Source: JACPFV01 sp035526825
GTDB lineage: Bacteria > Pseudomonadota > Gammaproteobacteria > Nevskiales > Nevskiaceae
Assembly (NCBI GenBank): GCA_035526825.1
Contig: DATLBT010000141.1
Coordinates: 1-32,600 of the forward strand
DNA: 32,600 nt
Reading direction: 5' to 3'
In this document: one piece after another, positions 22,991 through 31,307 of the stretch
Layout of the letters: every line of letters starts with the position of its first letter
How positions within the stretch are numbered: position 1 is the stretch's first letter
Program-made: the position numbers and the translations under genes
Notes under the pieces: model-generated
Database searches by the model: none
The model's input: only the letters and a program-made list of their open reading frames with translations
What the model was told of the DNA's origin: nothing

Positions 22991-23380
22991 CTAACTATTC
23001 CGCTGTTTGGTCGCCTCGACAAGCAAGGTGCGCACCCTTGCCAACTCGGCCTTGAGAGACTTGATTTCCTCTTGAGCCAGGTCTCGTTCCAATTCGACCG
23101 TTCGCTGATTGGAGGCCAACTTAGCCAGATCGCGCCGCAACTCAAGTACGTCACTGGTTCGGGGCCCTTGCCGAGGTTTCGGGGGCCCGTATTTTTGCGC
23201 TATCTCAGCCTTGATGTTGCTTATAAATTCGGGATAGCAGTTGTGGACCGCCGCGTTGCTTAGCCCAGCTTCCTGCGCAACGGCCGATATCGATAGCCGC
23301 CGGTTCTTATCGATGCGCTTGGGCGCTCCGGCCAGTATGCGACCGAGTGCTGCATGTAGTTTGCGCCTGCCGACGTTCAT
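22991..23380 (-). CDS. TnpC-like transposition accessory protein (DUF6262-like)
   Basis: 129 residues. The N-terminal TetR-like HTH (about 28-60) has LSISAVAQEAGLSNAAVHNCYPE. A long coiled coil (about 75-125) has regular Leu/Lys/Glu spacing (LERDLAQEEIKSLKAELARV). This architecture and the position after large recombinases match TnpC of Tn554 (125 residues), which affects orientation and efficiency of transposition. ATG 23380 overlaps the upstream stop (ATGA). Confidence 0.75.
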   Translation of the reverse strand: MNVGRRKLHAALGRILAGAPKRIDKNRRLSISAVAQEAGLSNAAVHNCYPEFISNIKAEIAQKYGPPKPRQGPRTSDVLELRRDLAKLASNQRTVELERDLAQEEIKSLKAELARVRTLLVEATKQRNS

Positions 23381-25311
23381 GTGCTCCCCAAGTCCGCCAA
23401 CACTTGGTCGCAGATCTTGAGATGTTTCCTCGCCCGATGCTCGCCCGCAGGACCCGTATCCTGCACGGCAAGCAGTTGCTCTTGCTGCGCCCTAATCTCT
23501 CGCCAAACCGGAACGTGACTTTCATCGATCACGCTGTCTTTGCAGTCAGCGCAGAGAATTGCGTCGTAAAGACCAGCCCCGCCACACCCTGGTCCCGAAG
23601 CAAGGCACCATGTGTGTCCGTTACCCCTTGGATTAATCCCCTGCCCGAGCGATTCAAGCATGTCGCTCTTCGATTTGAATATCTTTACTGGGCGTGTACG
23701 CGATGCTTCAGAGATTAGACGGCCCCGCCCACCTGACAGGGGCCTATCGGAAGCTAACCACCCCCTGAGTATCGCCTTCTTTAGATCCTCGTACTCATCG
23801 AGCACCAGACGCACCAACTCAGTGTCCCTTTTTGAGGGCATCGCATAAAACAATGTTTCCTCGATTGAGCAGTGCTTGAAGTGTTCCCGTAATGCCCGCA
23901 AATCCCCTAAGTGGTGGTGAGCGACAAACTGGGCATAGGTCGGACGGAACTGGTGCGGATGTATCCGCCACGGGCTTCCATTCATCATCGGGAGCGAAAT
24001 GCGCTTAGCGAAAGCGCGCAGGCCTCGCCCCGCATCCTTGTTGGTTAGCGGGCACACCTCACCGAACTCGCTTCGCGCCTTCGCTAAAAACAAAGCGCGT
24101 TGCGCCTTGAGCTGTCGACTCAGTCGCAAGCCGATATGGATTCTCTCGCTCTCAGAAATGCCAAGCTGACACAAAAGTGTCTGTTTGCTTGCGATCTGCT
24201 TTTCTAATGAGGCTCTTAGAGGGGTGGCCAAACGTTCCTGAACTGATATCGCCTTGCTTACGATGGGAGGTACAAGCCATTCGACAGCAACTGGGTTCCC
24301 TTGCAGCTTGTACAGGAGCCCCTTGATCCAATGGATGTCGTCACCATCTTCATCTTTACGAACCTCGTGACATCCGAGGTCGAGTGAACTCATTTCCGAG
24401 TCCCGAATGCCTGAAAAACAATCGATCACGATGTAGTTTGCTGTCCGTAGATGCGTGAGCTCTGCCTGCAGGTCCCGCAGCGAGGGCAGCCCTTGGCCTA
24501 TTAGCCAATCGTTGCAGCGGTTGTGCTGCGCAGACTTTGAGAGGTGTGCGCATTCGAGACGAATCGCAGCGACGTTGTCACGCGCCTTGAGCAAGCTGTC
24601 AGCTTTCTGTTCGACAAATTCCAGGGCTCCCTGCACGAGCGGGACTGCTATCTCCATCGGTATTGCGTCTGTTTGACGCGGGCGGCGCTTAAAGCCGACG
24701 GCTCGCGAGACGTCTCGCGCATCCGAGAAAAACACCTGGGGTGCATCCTCAAGCTCTGCGCGCCAGAGGAACATCTCTTCGAGCGCGACGAGACACCTCC
24801 GACGACTGCTCGAAGTAACGCGTTGGCCACGTCTAAATCCCGCCCTAGCCTCAAGGGCGTTGACATGTGCAACGTATTCTTGAAGCGATGCCATTGTCAG
24901 CGCGGCAAATCGCTCAACCCTGGAGACAATCATCCAAGACAACAGCACTTTAAGCCACGGCCAATCTGCAAGAATTAGCGTAAGCGCCGACGGACGTCTT
25001 CCCGTCGCTGGCGCCCGCCTTACCCATTTTGTGTATAGGTAGTCTTGGGCAGCGTTTAAAAGATGGCGATGGTCAGGGTGCGAAAGTAGTTTTCCGTCCG
25101 GCATCGCAACGTCAAAGCGGATTTGGGTCTGTGACGGCATCAGATTGCGTTGCGGAATATATGGCGCGAACCTCCATGTGAGGTCTTTCCGGCGACTTAG
25201 TACCTGGTAGCCATTTGTTTCTGGCGGAATCCACCATGTAACGGGGAGGTCGGGACGCTCGTGCAAAGGAACGCTGGCCAAGTGCGCGGGCGTAGGCGCG
25301 ATGAGCGTCAT
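23377..25311 (-). CDS. Tyrosine recombinase 3 (large, TnpB-like)
   Basis: 644 residues. The catalytic region shows the first arginine in CFSGIRDSEMSSL, the box II motif HPHQFRPTYA (HxxR) and the nucleophile in ETLFYAM. The long N-terminal part is probably DNA binding. A C-terminal cysteine cluster (CLASGPGCGG, then CADC) may bind zinc. ATG 25311 overlaps the upstream recombinase stop (ATGA) and has GAGG about 6 nt before it, so I prefer it to a GTG five codons earlier. It is the third recombinase of the element's transposition operon. Confidence 0.85.
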   Translation of the reverse strand: MTLIAPTPAHLASVPLHERPDLPVTWWIPPETNGYQVLSRRKDLTWRFAPYIPQRNLMPSQTQIRFDVAMPDGKLLSHPDHRHLLNAAQDYLYTKWVRRAPATGRRPSALTLILADWPWLKVLLSWMIVSRVERFAALTMASLQEYVAHVNALEARAGFRRGQRVTSSSRRRCLVALEEMFLWRAELEDAPQVFFSDARDVSRAVGFKRRPRQTDAIPMEIAVPLVQGALEFVEQKADSLLKARDNVAAIRLECAHLSKSAQHNRCNDWLIGQGLPSLRDLQAELTHLRTANYIVIDCFSGIRDSEMSSLDLGCHEVRKDEDGDDIHWIKGLLYKLQGNPVAVEWLVPPIVSKAISVQERLATPLRASLEKQIASKQTLLCQLGISESERIHIGLRLSRQLKAQRALFLAKARSEFGEVCPLTNKDAGRGLRAFAKRISLPMMNGSPWRIHPHQFRPTYAQFVAHHHLGDLRALREHFKHCSIEETLFYAMPSKRDTELVRLVLDEYEDLKKAILRGWLASDRPLSGGRGRLISEASRTRPVKIFKSKSDMLESLGQGINPRGNGHTWCLASGPGCGGAGLYDAILCADCKDSVIDESHVPVWREIRAQQEQLLAVQDTGPAGEHRARKHLKICDQVLADLGST

Positions 25312-27002
25312 TCCGACCTCTGCCACATAGGGTGCGGACTATTAAACGCCCGCTCTCGCATTTCCCGCACTAAACCTGTCGGGAAGCGAGGCGCGATTTC
25401 CTTGTCGATCACTGTGATCACAGACTTGTAGGCACGAGTCCATCCGTTTCGGCCCAGTTTCTTGCGCTCATTCTTCAAGAACCAGTAGAAGGAGAACATG
25501 CGATGAAGGTCGTCAGGATCACCTGTAATGACCTGGTTCGGGCATTTGAAGCAGTAAATAAATTTGTCACAGGGATTGATGCCATCCTTTGGCGCATATC
25601 TTCCATAAAGTGGGGATGAACATTTCGCTACGCCGGTGTTCTGGGTGTCTTTGAAGATCTGCGCGACCTCAGCGGCCGATCTGCCGATGGCCATGGCAAC
25701 GGCCTTTATGTATTTGGCATCGTCGCTCTTACCCCGAAACGTCGCCTCGAGCGCGAGCCCACAAAAATGATGGTTTTTCTCGAGCTCCGGGGTGACGGGC
25801 AGATAGTTGGAGTCTGCTACAGCAATCGAATTGCCCAGTAGCGCCGCCGTTGTCGCCAAGTCCCGGGTGCGCCGGTAGGCCCGGTCGCCAAAAGTCTTGC
25901 GGAGACGCGAAATTGTGACAGCCAGGACCTTCCCATTACGGTCCCTAAGTGCGTGCCTATCCTTGAAGCGTTTGGCCAGCCGCGGGAGGTTGGAGAGCAC
26001 CCCGAATGCACCTTTACTACCGCCGCCTGCGTTGCGATACAAGAAGAGGAAGCGCTTTAGTTTAGGCGGCGCGGTCTCGACCAACGAATGCGTCTTTTCG
26101 AGCACTTCATTAAACAAGATAGCCACGTCTGATCCAACCGCGCCCGCATCTTTGGGGTGCTTGCCCTTGCCTTTCATGCCGTCGAATCCCTTGACGGGGA
26201 CTACGACGTGCCTGTTGCCGCGCACTTTGTATCCGACGAGCACAAACGAGCCCGGCTTGAGCGGATTGGGTACCAACGCATCTCGGAACAGATGCTTAAG
26301 AGGCCCAGGGTTCCGGCCCGTTCGAGCTGCGATCAGCGCGAGATAAATCCACAGTACGTCTTGATCGCTGCCGGTTCGAAATGCACCCCCGCGAATAGCG
26401 TCCAAGTCAGTAGTTAGAGCGCGCAGAATGCTGCGCAGTTCGTCTTCCGAATAGGGGGCTGACCCTTTCGTGCTCCTTAGCGCACCGGGATAGGGGTTTT
26501 TGGGAAAGACCCTCTGATCTAGCAAGCCGTGCGCGATTAACACGTTGAAGACGTTTTTTAGAGACCCGTAGGTATTGGATTGGGAACGAAGTGACATCGG
26601 CTGCGCGCCCTTACGCTTGCTGCGATACTTCTGCAGCCACTGCATGAAGCCTTCAATCACTTGAAGAGTGATGTCGCTCGTTCGAGAAACGCTGTTTCCG
26701 TTCCGGTGCAGGTCATCCAGATAGTCGAAGAACCGATAGAGGCCAACCACTATGTATTCCCTCAACGTGGTCAGGCGGACCTCGTTGCGCAGCACGTTCA
26801 AGGCGTTTCGGACGTCCAAAAGAATTGGCTCGCGATCAGCGGGCAGCACCATGCCCTCGGCGTTCCGGACGACTTGCCATCGTCTTAAATCGATTGTGAC
26901 TGTCGCGCCGTTGTTACTCTTGGTGACGAACGTCCATGGAGGCAGGGCGCCTTTGTCGTGCGGCCTCTGCGCGGGGGCGGCGTAGTTTTTCCTTCTCCTC
27001 AT
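25308..27002 (-). CDS. Tyrosine recombinase 2 (degenerate catalytic motifs)
   Basis: 564 residues with an N-terminal SAM-like DNA-binding region (about 60-165). The first arginine is in AARTGRNPGPL (R230). Box II reads ISRLRKTF, with Ser365 in place of the usual His before R368. The next motif is LLGNS rather than LGH, followed by candidate nucleophile Y400 in DSNYLPV. A C-terminal CDKFIYCFKCPN cluster may bind metal. Loss of two catalytic histidines suggests weakened or structural function within a multi-recombinase complex. It overlaps both neighbours by ATGA. Confidence 0.82.
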   Translation of the reverse strand: MRRRKNYAAPAQRPHDKGALPPWTFVTKSNNGATVTIDLRRWQVVRNAEGMVLPADREPILLDVRNALNVLRNEVRLTTLREYIVVGLYRFFDYLDDLHRNGNSVSRTSDITLQVIEGFMQWLQKYRSKRKGAQPMSLRSQSNTYGSLKNVFNVLIAHGLLDQRVFPKNPYPGALRSTKGSAPYSEDELRSILRALTTDLDAIRGGAFRTGSDQDVLWIYLALIAARTGRNPGPLKHLFRDALVPNPLKPGSFVLVGYKVRGNRHVVVPVKGFDGMKGKGKHPKDAGAVGSDVAILFNEVLEKTHSLVETAPPKLKRFLFLYRNAGGGSKGAFGVLSNLPRLAKRFKDRHALRDRNGKVLAVTISRLRKTFGDRAYRRTRDLATTAALLGNSIAVADSNYLPVTPELEKNHHFCGLALEATFRGKSDDAKYIKAVAMAIGRSAAEVAQIFKDTQNTGVAKCSSPLYGRYAPKDGINPCDKFIYCFKCPNQVITGDPDDLHRMFSFYWFLKNERKKLGRNGWTRAYKSVITVIDKEIAPRFPTGLVREMRERAFNSPHPMWQRSE

Positions 27003-28180
27003 TTGCGCTTCTCGCGACCGATTAACGCGTCAATCATCTCGTTGTGACGATCGAACTCGGCAGTCGTTAATTCGTGTAGCGCGTCTATGTAAACCTGCGT
27101 CGACGATAGCGAGCCGTGACCCAAGAGCTCCTTCAACTCCAGTGCGGCTTGGCCCAATGGAATCAACTTCGATCTGTGATGGAGGTAGTGAGTAGCAAAA
27201 GCGTGGCGCGCCTTGTGGGGGTGGACTCGCACACCGCTTCGCTTAGATCCACGTTCGAATACTTTGTTGAGATATCGCTGTGAGAGCGGCTTCCCCTGCG
27301 GCGACAGGAATAGTCGGCGAGGATGTGCGTTGTACCGCGCGTAATACGCCTTCTCGCGAGGCACCCGTTGTCCGAACGCGCGGAATTCAAAAAGCAACCT
27401 CATCACCTCAAAGCTCATTGTCACTCGGCGCTCGCGTCCATTCTTCGTCGCCATGATCGGCTCGTCGGCAGCACCAATCCCCATAGGCTCGATCAGTATC
27501 GGAATTCGCTTGGCAGGGCTTAAGCCGCGCGAGATCGGGTCAAACACGAGGGCTTCGGGGAAAGACTGAATTTCTATGCGGCGGAGGCCAGTGTCGAAAG
27601 CGATTGCGGCCATCGCATGCTCCTGCTCGTCGGAAAGGGCGAGCATGAAATTGCCGATCTCTGTGGTTGATAGGACCGTAAAGCGCGCCTTTCCCGTGTT
27701 AAGAAGAAGCTCGCGCCTAGCTGTCGGGGTTGGCCCGGTCGACCTCGTAGAATCAAAGCGCGTACGAACGGCTTGGGGCACAACGGAGATGCGACCAGTA
27801 CGTCCTGCCCACGCATAGAAACGGCCACAAGCGCGGAGGTACAAATTGATCGTTCGCGGCTTCAGTCGTGGTTCGCCGAACGTGTCGCGCAGATCTGCCG
27901 ACCAATCTCTGTACCGCGCCAAATGGGTCGGGACAATGCTCCCCAACGGTGGTATCTCATCCCAGGCCAGCCCATGGGCCTCTAGGAAGCTGAAGTAGTC
28001 GTAGAGAGCGGCAGCATAGGTGCCGACCGTCGTAACCCTATGCGCGGTCTCCAAGGCCTCGTACAGGAGGTAGTCGTTCACGGGTCGCACGGACCGCATT
28101 TCTCGATCCAGCAGGATGGGGATCCCGGGGCGTTCTTTCCCCAGGAATCGCAACTCTTTGGTGCTTACGACCAAACGCAT
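26999..28180 (-). CDS. Tyrosine recombinase 1 (TnpA-like)
   Basis: 393 residues with all canonical catalytic elements: DTGLRRIEI (R200/R201), HPHKARHAF (H322, R325), LLGHGSLSS (H355) and TQVYID (nucleophile Y364). An N-terminal core-binding domain (about 35-130) precedes it. It is the first gene of the transposition operon, starting 35 bp inside the right terminal repeat. Size and position match TnpA of Tn554. It is probably the main strand-exchange enzyme. The start ATG 28180 has only a weak ribosome-binding site. Confidence 0.93.
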   Translation of the reverse strand: MRLVVSTKELRFLGKERPGIPILLDREMRSVRPVNDYLLYEALETAHRVTTVGTYAAALYDYFSFLEAHGLAWDEIPPLGSIVPTHLARYRDWSADLRDTFGEPRLKPRTINLYLRACGRFYAWAGRTGRISVVPQAVRTRFDSTRSTGPTPTARRELLLNTGKARFTVLSTTEIGNFMLALSDEQEHAMAAIAFDTGLRRIEIQSFPEALVFDPISRGLSPAKRIPILIEPMGIGAADEPIMATKNGRERRVTMSFEVMRLLFEFRAFGQRVPREKAYYARYNAHPRRLFLSPQGKPLSQRYLNKVFERGSKRSGVRVHPHKARHAFATHYLHHRSKLIPLGQAALELKELLGHGSLSSTQVYIDALHELTTAEFDRHNEMIDALIGREKRK

Positions 28181-28215
28181 ATCCGCTGTTGCCCCTCAAT
28201 CACCCAGCGAATCTT

Positions 28216-28242
28216 ACTAATAATCAAAAGCGACTACTTAAC
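28216..28242. repeat. Right terminal inverted repeat of the island
   Basis: 27 nt. Its reverse complement begins GTTAAGTAGTCG and ends TTATTAGT, aligning with 12655-12680 at 23 positions with three mismatches and one extra A. It directly borders the N-terminal radC fragment and supplies that fragment's premature stop codon. Confidence 0.85.
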
Positions 28243-28632
28243 GAGGAACAAGGCGGCGAAAGTCTCGTGCTCCCGGTCGCGCAGGCGGGCCTGCAGCAGG
28301 CGACGCACCGCGCCAGGATCTTTCAGCGCCTCTCGGCCGGCCAGCGCCTCGGACAGGTGCCGGCGCGCGATCTCGAGCGTCGCCTGTAGCTGCGCATACC
28401 GCGACTCTCCGAACCCGGGCAACCGGCACAGCTCCGTCCGATCGGCGCGCAGCAAGGCACGCAGGCTGCCGAAGTGGCTGAGCGCATCACGCGCCAGGTC
28501 GACTGCCGTGCCACCGACCAGCCCGGTGCGCAGGACCACGGCGAGCAGCTCGGCGTCGGTGAGGGCGGATGCGCCGCGCGCCAGCAGCTTCTCGCGCGGA
28601 CGCTCGGCAGACGGCCAGTCGGTGATGGGCAT
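28243..28632 (-). pseudogene. radC: radC, N-terminal fragment (HhH region)
   Basis: Encodes the first 130 residues of RadC from ATG 28632 (MPITDWPSAERPREKLL). It contains DAELLAVVLRTG and the helix-hairpin-helix CRLPGFGESRYAQL, and ends at HETFAALFL. The frame then reads Val-Lys-stop from the element end (stop at 28234-28236). The JAMM half lies at the far side of the island. The fragment keeps its native promoter region, shared with divergent coaBC, so a truncated protein may still be made. Confidence 0.93.
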
Positions 28633-28679
28633 GTTCGTTCTTTTAGTTAGGGAAGCCCGCAAGCCGTAATATCTAGCCG

Positions 28680-29909
28680 ATGCCCCCGTCCAATACAAAT
28701 CTGCGCGCCGGCCCCTCGCGCGGCCTTGCCGGCCGCCGCGTGCTCCTCGGCGTCACCGGCGGCATCGCCGCCTACAAGTCGGCGGAACTGGTGCGCAGGC
28801 TGAAGGAGGTCGGCGCCGACGTGCAGGTCGTCATGACCCAGGGCGCGCAGCAGTTCGTCACGCCGCGCACCTTTGCCGCGCTGTCGGGCCGACCGGTGCG
28901 CGAGGACCTCTGGGATGCCGCGGCCGAGTCCGCCATGGGCCATATCGAGCTGGCGCGCTGGGCCGACGCCATCGTGGTCGCGCCGGCCAGCGCCGATTTC
29001 ATCGCGCGGCTAACCCAGGGTCGCGCTGACGACCTGCTGACGACGCTGTGCCTCGCGGCGAAGGCGCCGCTGTTCCTCGCGCCCGCGATGAATCAGCAGA
29101 TGTGGGCCAACCGCGCCACGCAGTCGAACTTGCGCACGCTCGCGAAGCGCAAGGTGAACCTCTTCGGCGTGGGCTCCGGCGGCCAGGCCTGCGGCGACGT
29201 CGGCCCGGGCCGCATGATGGAGCCCGCGCAGATCCGCGATGCCCTGGTCGCGCACTTCCAGAGCGGGCCGCTCGCTGGCGTGAAAACCGTCGTGACCGCG
29301 GGCCCGACCCGCGAGCCGGTCGACCCGGTGCGCGTGCTCACCAACCGATCGAGCGGCAAGATGGGCTTCGCGGTCGCCGAATCGCTCGCCAACCTCGGCG
29401 CGCAAGTCACGCTGATCGCGGGTCCCGTTGCGCTGCCCACGCCCAGCGGCATCGACCGCATCGACGTCGAGACCGCCGCCGAGATGCACAAAGCCGCGCT
29501 CAAGGCCGCCGCCGGCGCGCAGCTGTTCGTCGGCGCCGCCGCAGTGGCCGACTACCGGCCGCTGCGCGTGGCGCGCGCCAAGATCAAGAAGAGCAGCGAA
29601 CTGCTGACCCTGCCGATGGAGCGCACGCGCGACATCCTGCGCGACGTGCGGGCAAAGCGCCCGGAATTATTCATGGTCGGCTTCGCCGCGGAAACCGAAG
29701 ACCTCGCGGCCAACGCGCGCGCAAAGCTCAAAAGCAAGAAGCTGGACATGGTCGTCGGCAACCTCGTCGGCAACGGCCGCGCATTCGATCGCGACGACAA
29801 CGAACTGCACGTCTACTGGAACAAGGGGGGCAAGTCTCTCGGCAAGGATTCGAAAGCGAACTTGGCGCGCACGCTCGCCCATCTGATCGCGCAACGCTAC
29901 AAACGCTGA
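28680..29909 (+). CDS. coaBC: CoaBC: phosphopantothenoylcysteine synthetase/decarboxylase
   Basis: 409 residues, bifunctional in coenzyme A synthesis. The CoaC half (to about 200) has GVTGGIAAYK (24-33), the catalytic His in GHIELARWAD (H88), PAMNQQMW (135-142) and ACGDVGPGRM (C171). The CoaB half begins KTVVTAGPTREPVDPVR and has SSGKMGFA and AAVADYRP followed by the KIKK lysines. It is divergent from radC across 47 bp, the standard gammaproteobacterial arrangement. Confidence 0.97.
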   Translation: MPPSNTNLRAGPSRGLAGRRVLLGVTGGIAAYKSAELVRRLKEVGADVQVVMTQGAQQFVTPRTFAALSGRPVREDLWDAAAESAMGHIELARWADAIVVAPASADFIARLTQGRADDLLTTLCLAAKAPLFLAPAMNQQMWANRATQSNLRTLAKRKVNLFGVGSGGQACGDVGPGRMMEPAQIRDALVAHFQSGPLAGVKTVVTAGPTREPVDPVRVLTNRSSGKMGFAVAESLANLGAQVTLIAGPVALPTPSGIDRIDVETAAEMHKAALKAAAGAQLFVGAAAVADYRPLRVARAKIKKSSELLTLPMERTRDILRDVRAKRPELFMVGFAAETEDLAANARAKLKSKKLDMVVGNLVGNGRAFDRDDNELHVYWNKGGKSLGKDSKANLARTLAHLIAQRYKR

Positions 29910-29915
29910 TCTTCT

Positions 29916-29936
29916 CCCTAACCCCTAACCCCTAAC
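29916..29936 (+). repeat. Three tandem CCCTAAC heptamers
   Basis: Exactly three head-to-tail copies of CCCTAAC, then a run of C, fill most of the 40-bp gap between coaBC and dut. It resembles a telomere-type repeat only by chance of composition. On the opposite strand it is G-rich (GTTAGGG) and could form a short G-quadruplex. Copy number may vary by slippage. Confidence 0.9.
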
Positions 29937-29949
29937 CCCCAATCGCTGC

Positions 29950-30405
29950 ATGCGCGAAATCCCCTGCAAGATCCTCGACCCCCGCATCGGGACGACCTGG
30001 CCGCTGCCGGCGCATGCGACCGATGGCTCTGCCGGCCTCGACTTGCGCGCGTGCCTCGACGCTCCGCTAATGCTCAAGCCCGGCGAGACCGTGCTGATCA
30101 AGACCGGCTTGGCGATCCACATCGGCGACACCGGACTGGCTGCGGTCATTTACCCGCGCTCGGGGCTCGGCCACAAGCACGGCATCGTGCTCGGCAACCT
30201 GACCGGCCTGATCGATTCGGATTACCAGGGCGAACTGATGGTCAGCACCTGGAATCGCGGCAGCAAGGAATTCACCATCGAGCCCGGCGAGCGTATCGCG
30301 CAGCTCGTGTTCGTACCGGTGGTCCAGGCGAGGTTGATCCCGGTCGAGGGGTTCGAGGCATCGCAGCGCGGCGCCGGCGGCTTCGGCCACTCAGGCCGGA
30401 AATAG
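29950..30405 (+). CDS. dut: dUTP diphosphatase (dUTPase)
   Basis: 151 residues, trimeric dUTPase. All five motifs are present: GSAGLDL (26-32), YPRSGLG (68-74), GLIDSDYQGE (86-95), RIAQLVF (115-121) and the C-terminal GGFGHSG (143-149). It hydrolyses dUTP to dUMP. It follows coaBC by 40 bp and precedes argB by 19 bp, so it is probably part of a coaBC-dut-argB transcription unit. Confidence 0.97.
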   Translation: MREIPCKILDPRIGTTWPLPAHATDGSAGLDLRACLDAPLMLKPGETVLIKTGLAIHIGDTGLAAVIYPRSGLGHKHGIVLGNLTGLIDSDYQGELMVSTWNRGSKEFTIEPGERIAQLVFVPVVQARLIPVEGFEASQRGAGGFGHSGRK

Positions 30406-30424
30406 CCTCTAGAATCCGCGTCCC

Positions 30425-31294
30425 ATGACCATCGACCTTTCAAAGGCGCGCGACATCGCGCGCGTGCTCACCGAGGCGCTGCCGTACATCCGCCGCTTCG
30501 CGGGCAAGACCCTCGTCATCAAGTACGGCGGCAACGCGATGGAGGACGACGCGCTGAAGTCGTCGTTCGCGCGCGATGTCGTGTTGTGCAAGCTCGTCGG
30601 CCTGAACCCGGTGGTCGTGCATGGCGGCGGTCCGCAGATCGACGAGCTGCTCGGCAAGCTCGGCAAGGGCCGCGAGTTCGTCGATGGCATGCGCGTGACC
30701 GATGCCGAGACGATGAAAGTCGTCGAGATGGTGCTCGGCGGCCAGGTCAACAAGGAGATCGTCGCGCTGATCAACCAGCACGGTGGCCGCGCGGTGGGCA
30801 TTACCGGCAAGGACGATGGCTTGATCCGCGCGCGCAAGCTGGCCACGCCGGCCGGCAAGAAGGACCTCGGTTTCGTCGGCGAGGTCGCCGCCGTGCGGCC
30901 CGATGCGATCCGGCACCTCGAGGACGGCGGCTTCATCCCGGTGATCGCGCCGATCGGCATCGACGAAGCCGGACAGTCCTACAACATCAATGCGGACCTG
31001 GTCGCCGGCAAGATCGCGACGGTGCTGAAAGCGGAGAAGTTGATCCTGTTGACCAACACCGGCGGCGTGCTGGATGCCTCAGGCAAGGTGCTGACCGGGC
31101 TGACCTACCAGGAAGTCGACCAGCTGATCGAGAAGAAGGTCATCACCGGCGGCATGCTGCCCAAAATCTCGACGGCGCTCGATGCGGTGAAAGGTGGCGT
31201 GCGCACCGCGCACATTATCGACGGCCGCGTGCAGCACGCGGTCCTGCTGGAGCTGTTCACCGACCAGGGCGTCGGCACCCTGATCAAGGGCTGA
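30425..31294 (+). CDS. argB: Acetylglutamate kinase
   Basis: 289 residues. It phosphorylates N-acetylglutamate in arginine synthesis. Phosphate-binding motifs are KYGGNAM (33-39) and HGGGPQI (66-72), and the late segment NINADLVAGKIA is typical of bacterial ArgB. In Pseudomonas algC lies between dut and argB, and here it is absent. The stop codon lies in a hairpin shared with the converging gene. Confidence 0.96.
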   Translation: MTIDLSKARDIARVLTEALPYIRRFAGKTLVIKYGGNAMEDDALKSSFARDVVLCKLVGLNPVVVHGGGPQIDELLGKLGKGREFVDGMRVTDAETMKVVEMVLGGQVNKEIVALINQHGGRAVGITGKDDGLIRARKLATPAGKKDLGFVGEVAAVRPDAIRHLEDGGFIPVIAPIGIDEAGQSYNINADLVAGKIATVLKAEKLILLTNTGGVLDASGKVLTGLTYQEVDQLIEKKVITGGMLPKISTALDAVKGGVRTAHIIDGRVQHAVLLELFTDQGVGTLIKG

Positions 31295-31307
31295 AGGCTC
31301 AGCCCTT
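31286..31307. terminator. Hairpin at the argB/DUF4124 convergent junction
   Basis: AAGGGCTGA, loop AGGC, TCAGCCCTT: a perfect 9-bp stem that contains the stop codons of both converging genes. No T-run follows on either strand, so it may act as a bidirectional mRNA 3'-end stabiliser rather than a standard intrinsic terminator. Confidence 0.5.

Larger units (their letters stand above)
12655..28242. mobile_element. Tn554-like genomic island inserted in radC (about 15.6 kb)
   Basis: Four things define the element. radC is split into two complementary halves. Terminal inverted repeats sit exactly at both junctions. A tyrosine-recombinase operon with a TnpC-like gene fills the right end. The interior is visibly less GC-rich and differs in codon use from the flanks. 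Tn554 and relatives are known to insert in radC using TnpA, TnpB and TnpC. This element has three recombinases plus a TnpC-like protein, so it is a relative rather than Tn554 itself. Cargo from left to right is a restriction-like system (12743-20896), then a lipoprotein, a small basic protein, a DUF2384-like protein and a transglutaminase-like protein. The exact crossover cannot be fixed: radC-side bases next to the repeats read CCT on one side and CCTC on the other. No tRNA or resistance gene is seen. Confidence 0.92.

Noticed and set aside
12655..28242. Prophage or conjugative element
   Set aside because: No capsid, tail, lysis, relaxase or type IV secretion genes are present. Cargo is limited to recombinases and defence-like genes.
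29916..29940. Telomeric sequence
   Set aside because: Only three CCCTAAC units between two bacterial housekeeping genes. Resemblance to telomeres is coincidental.
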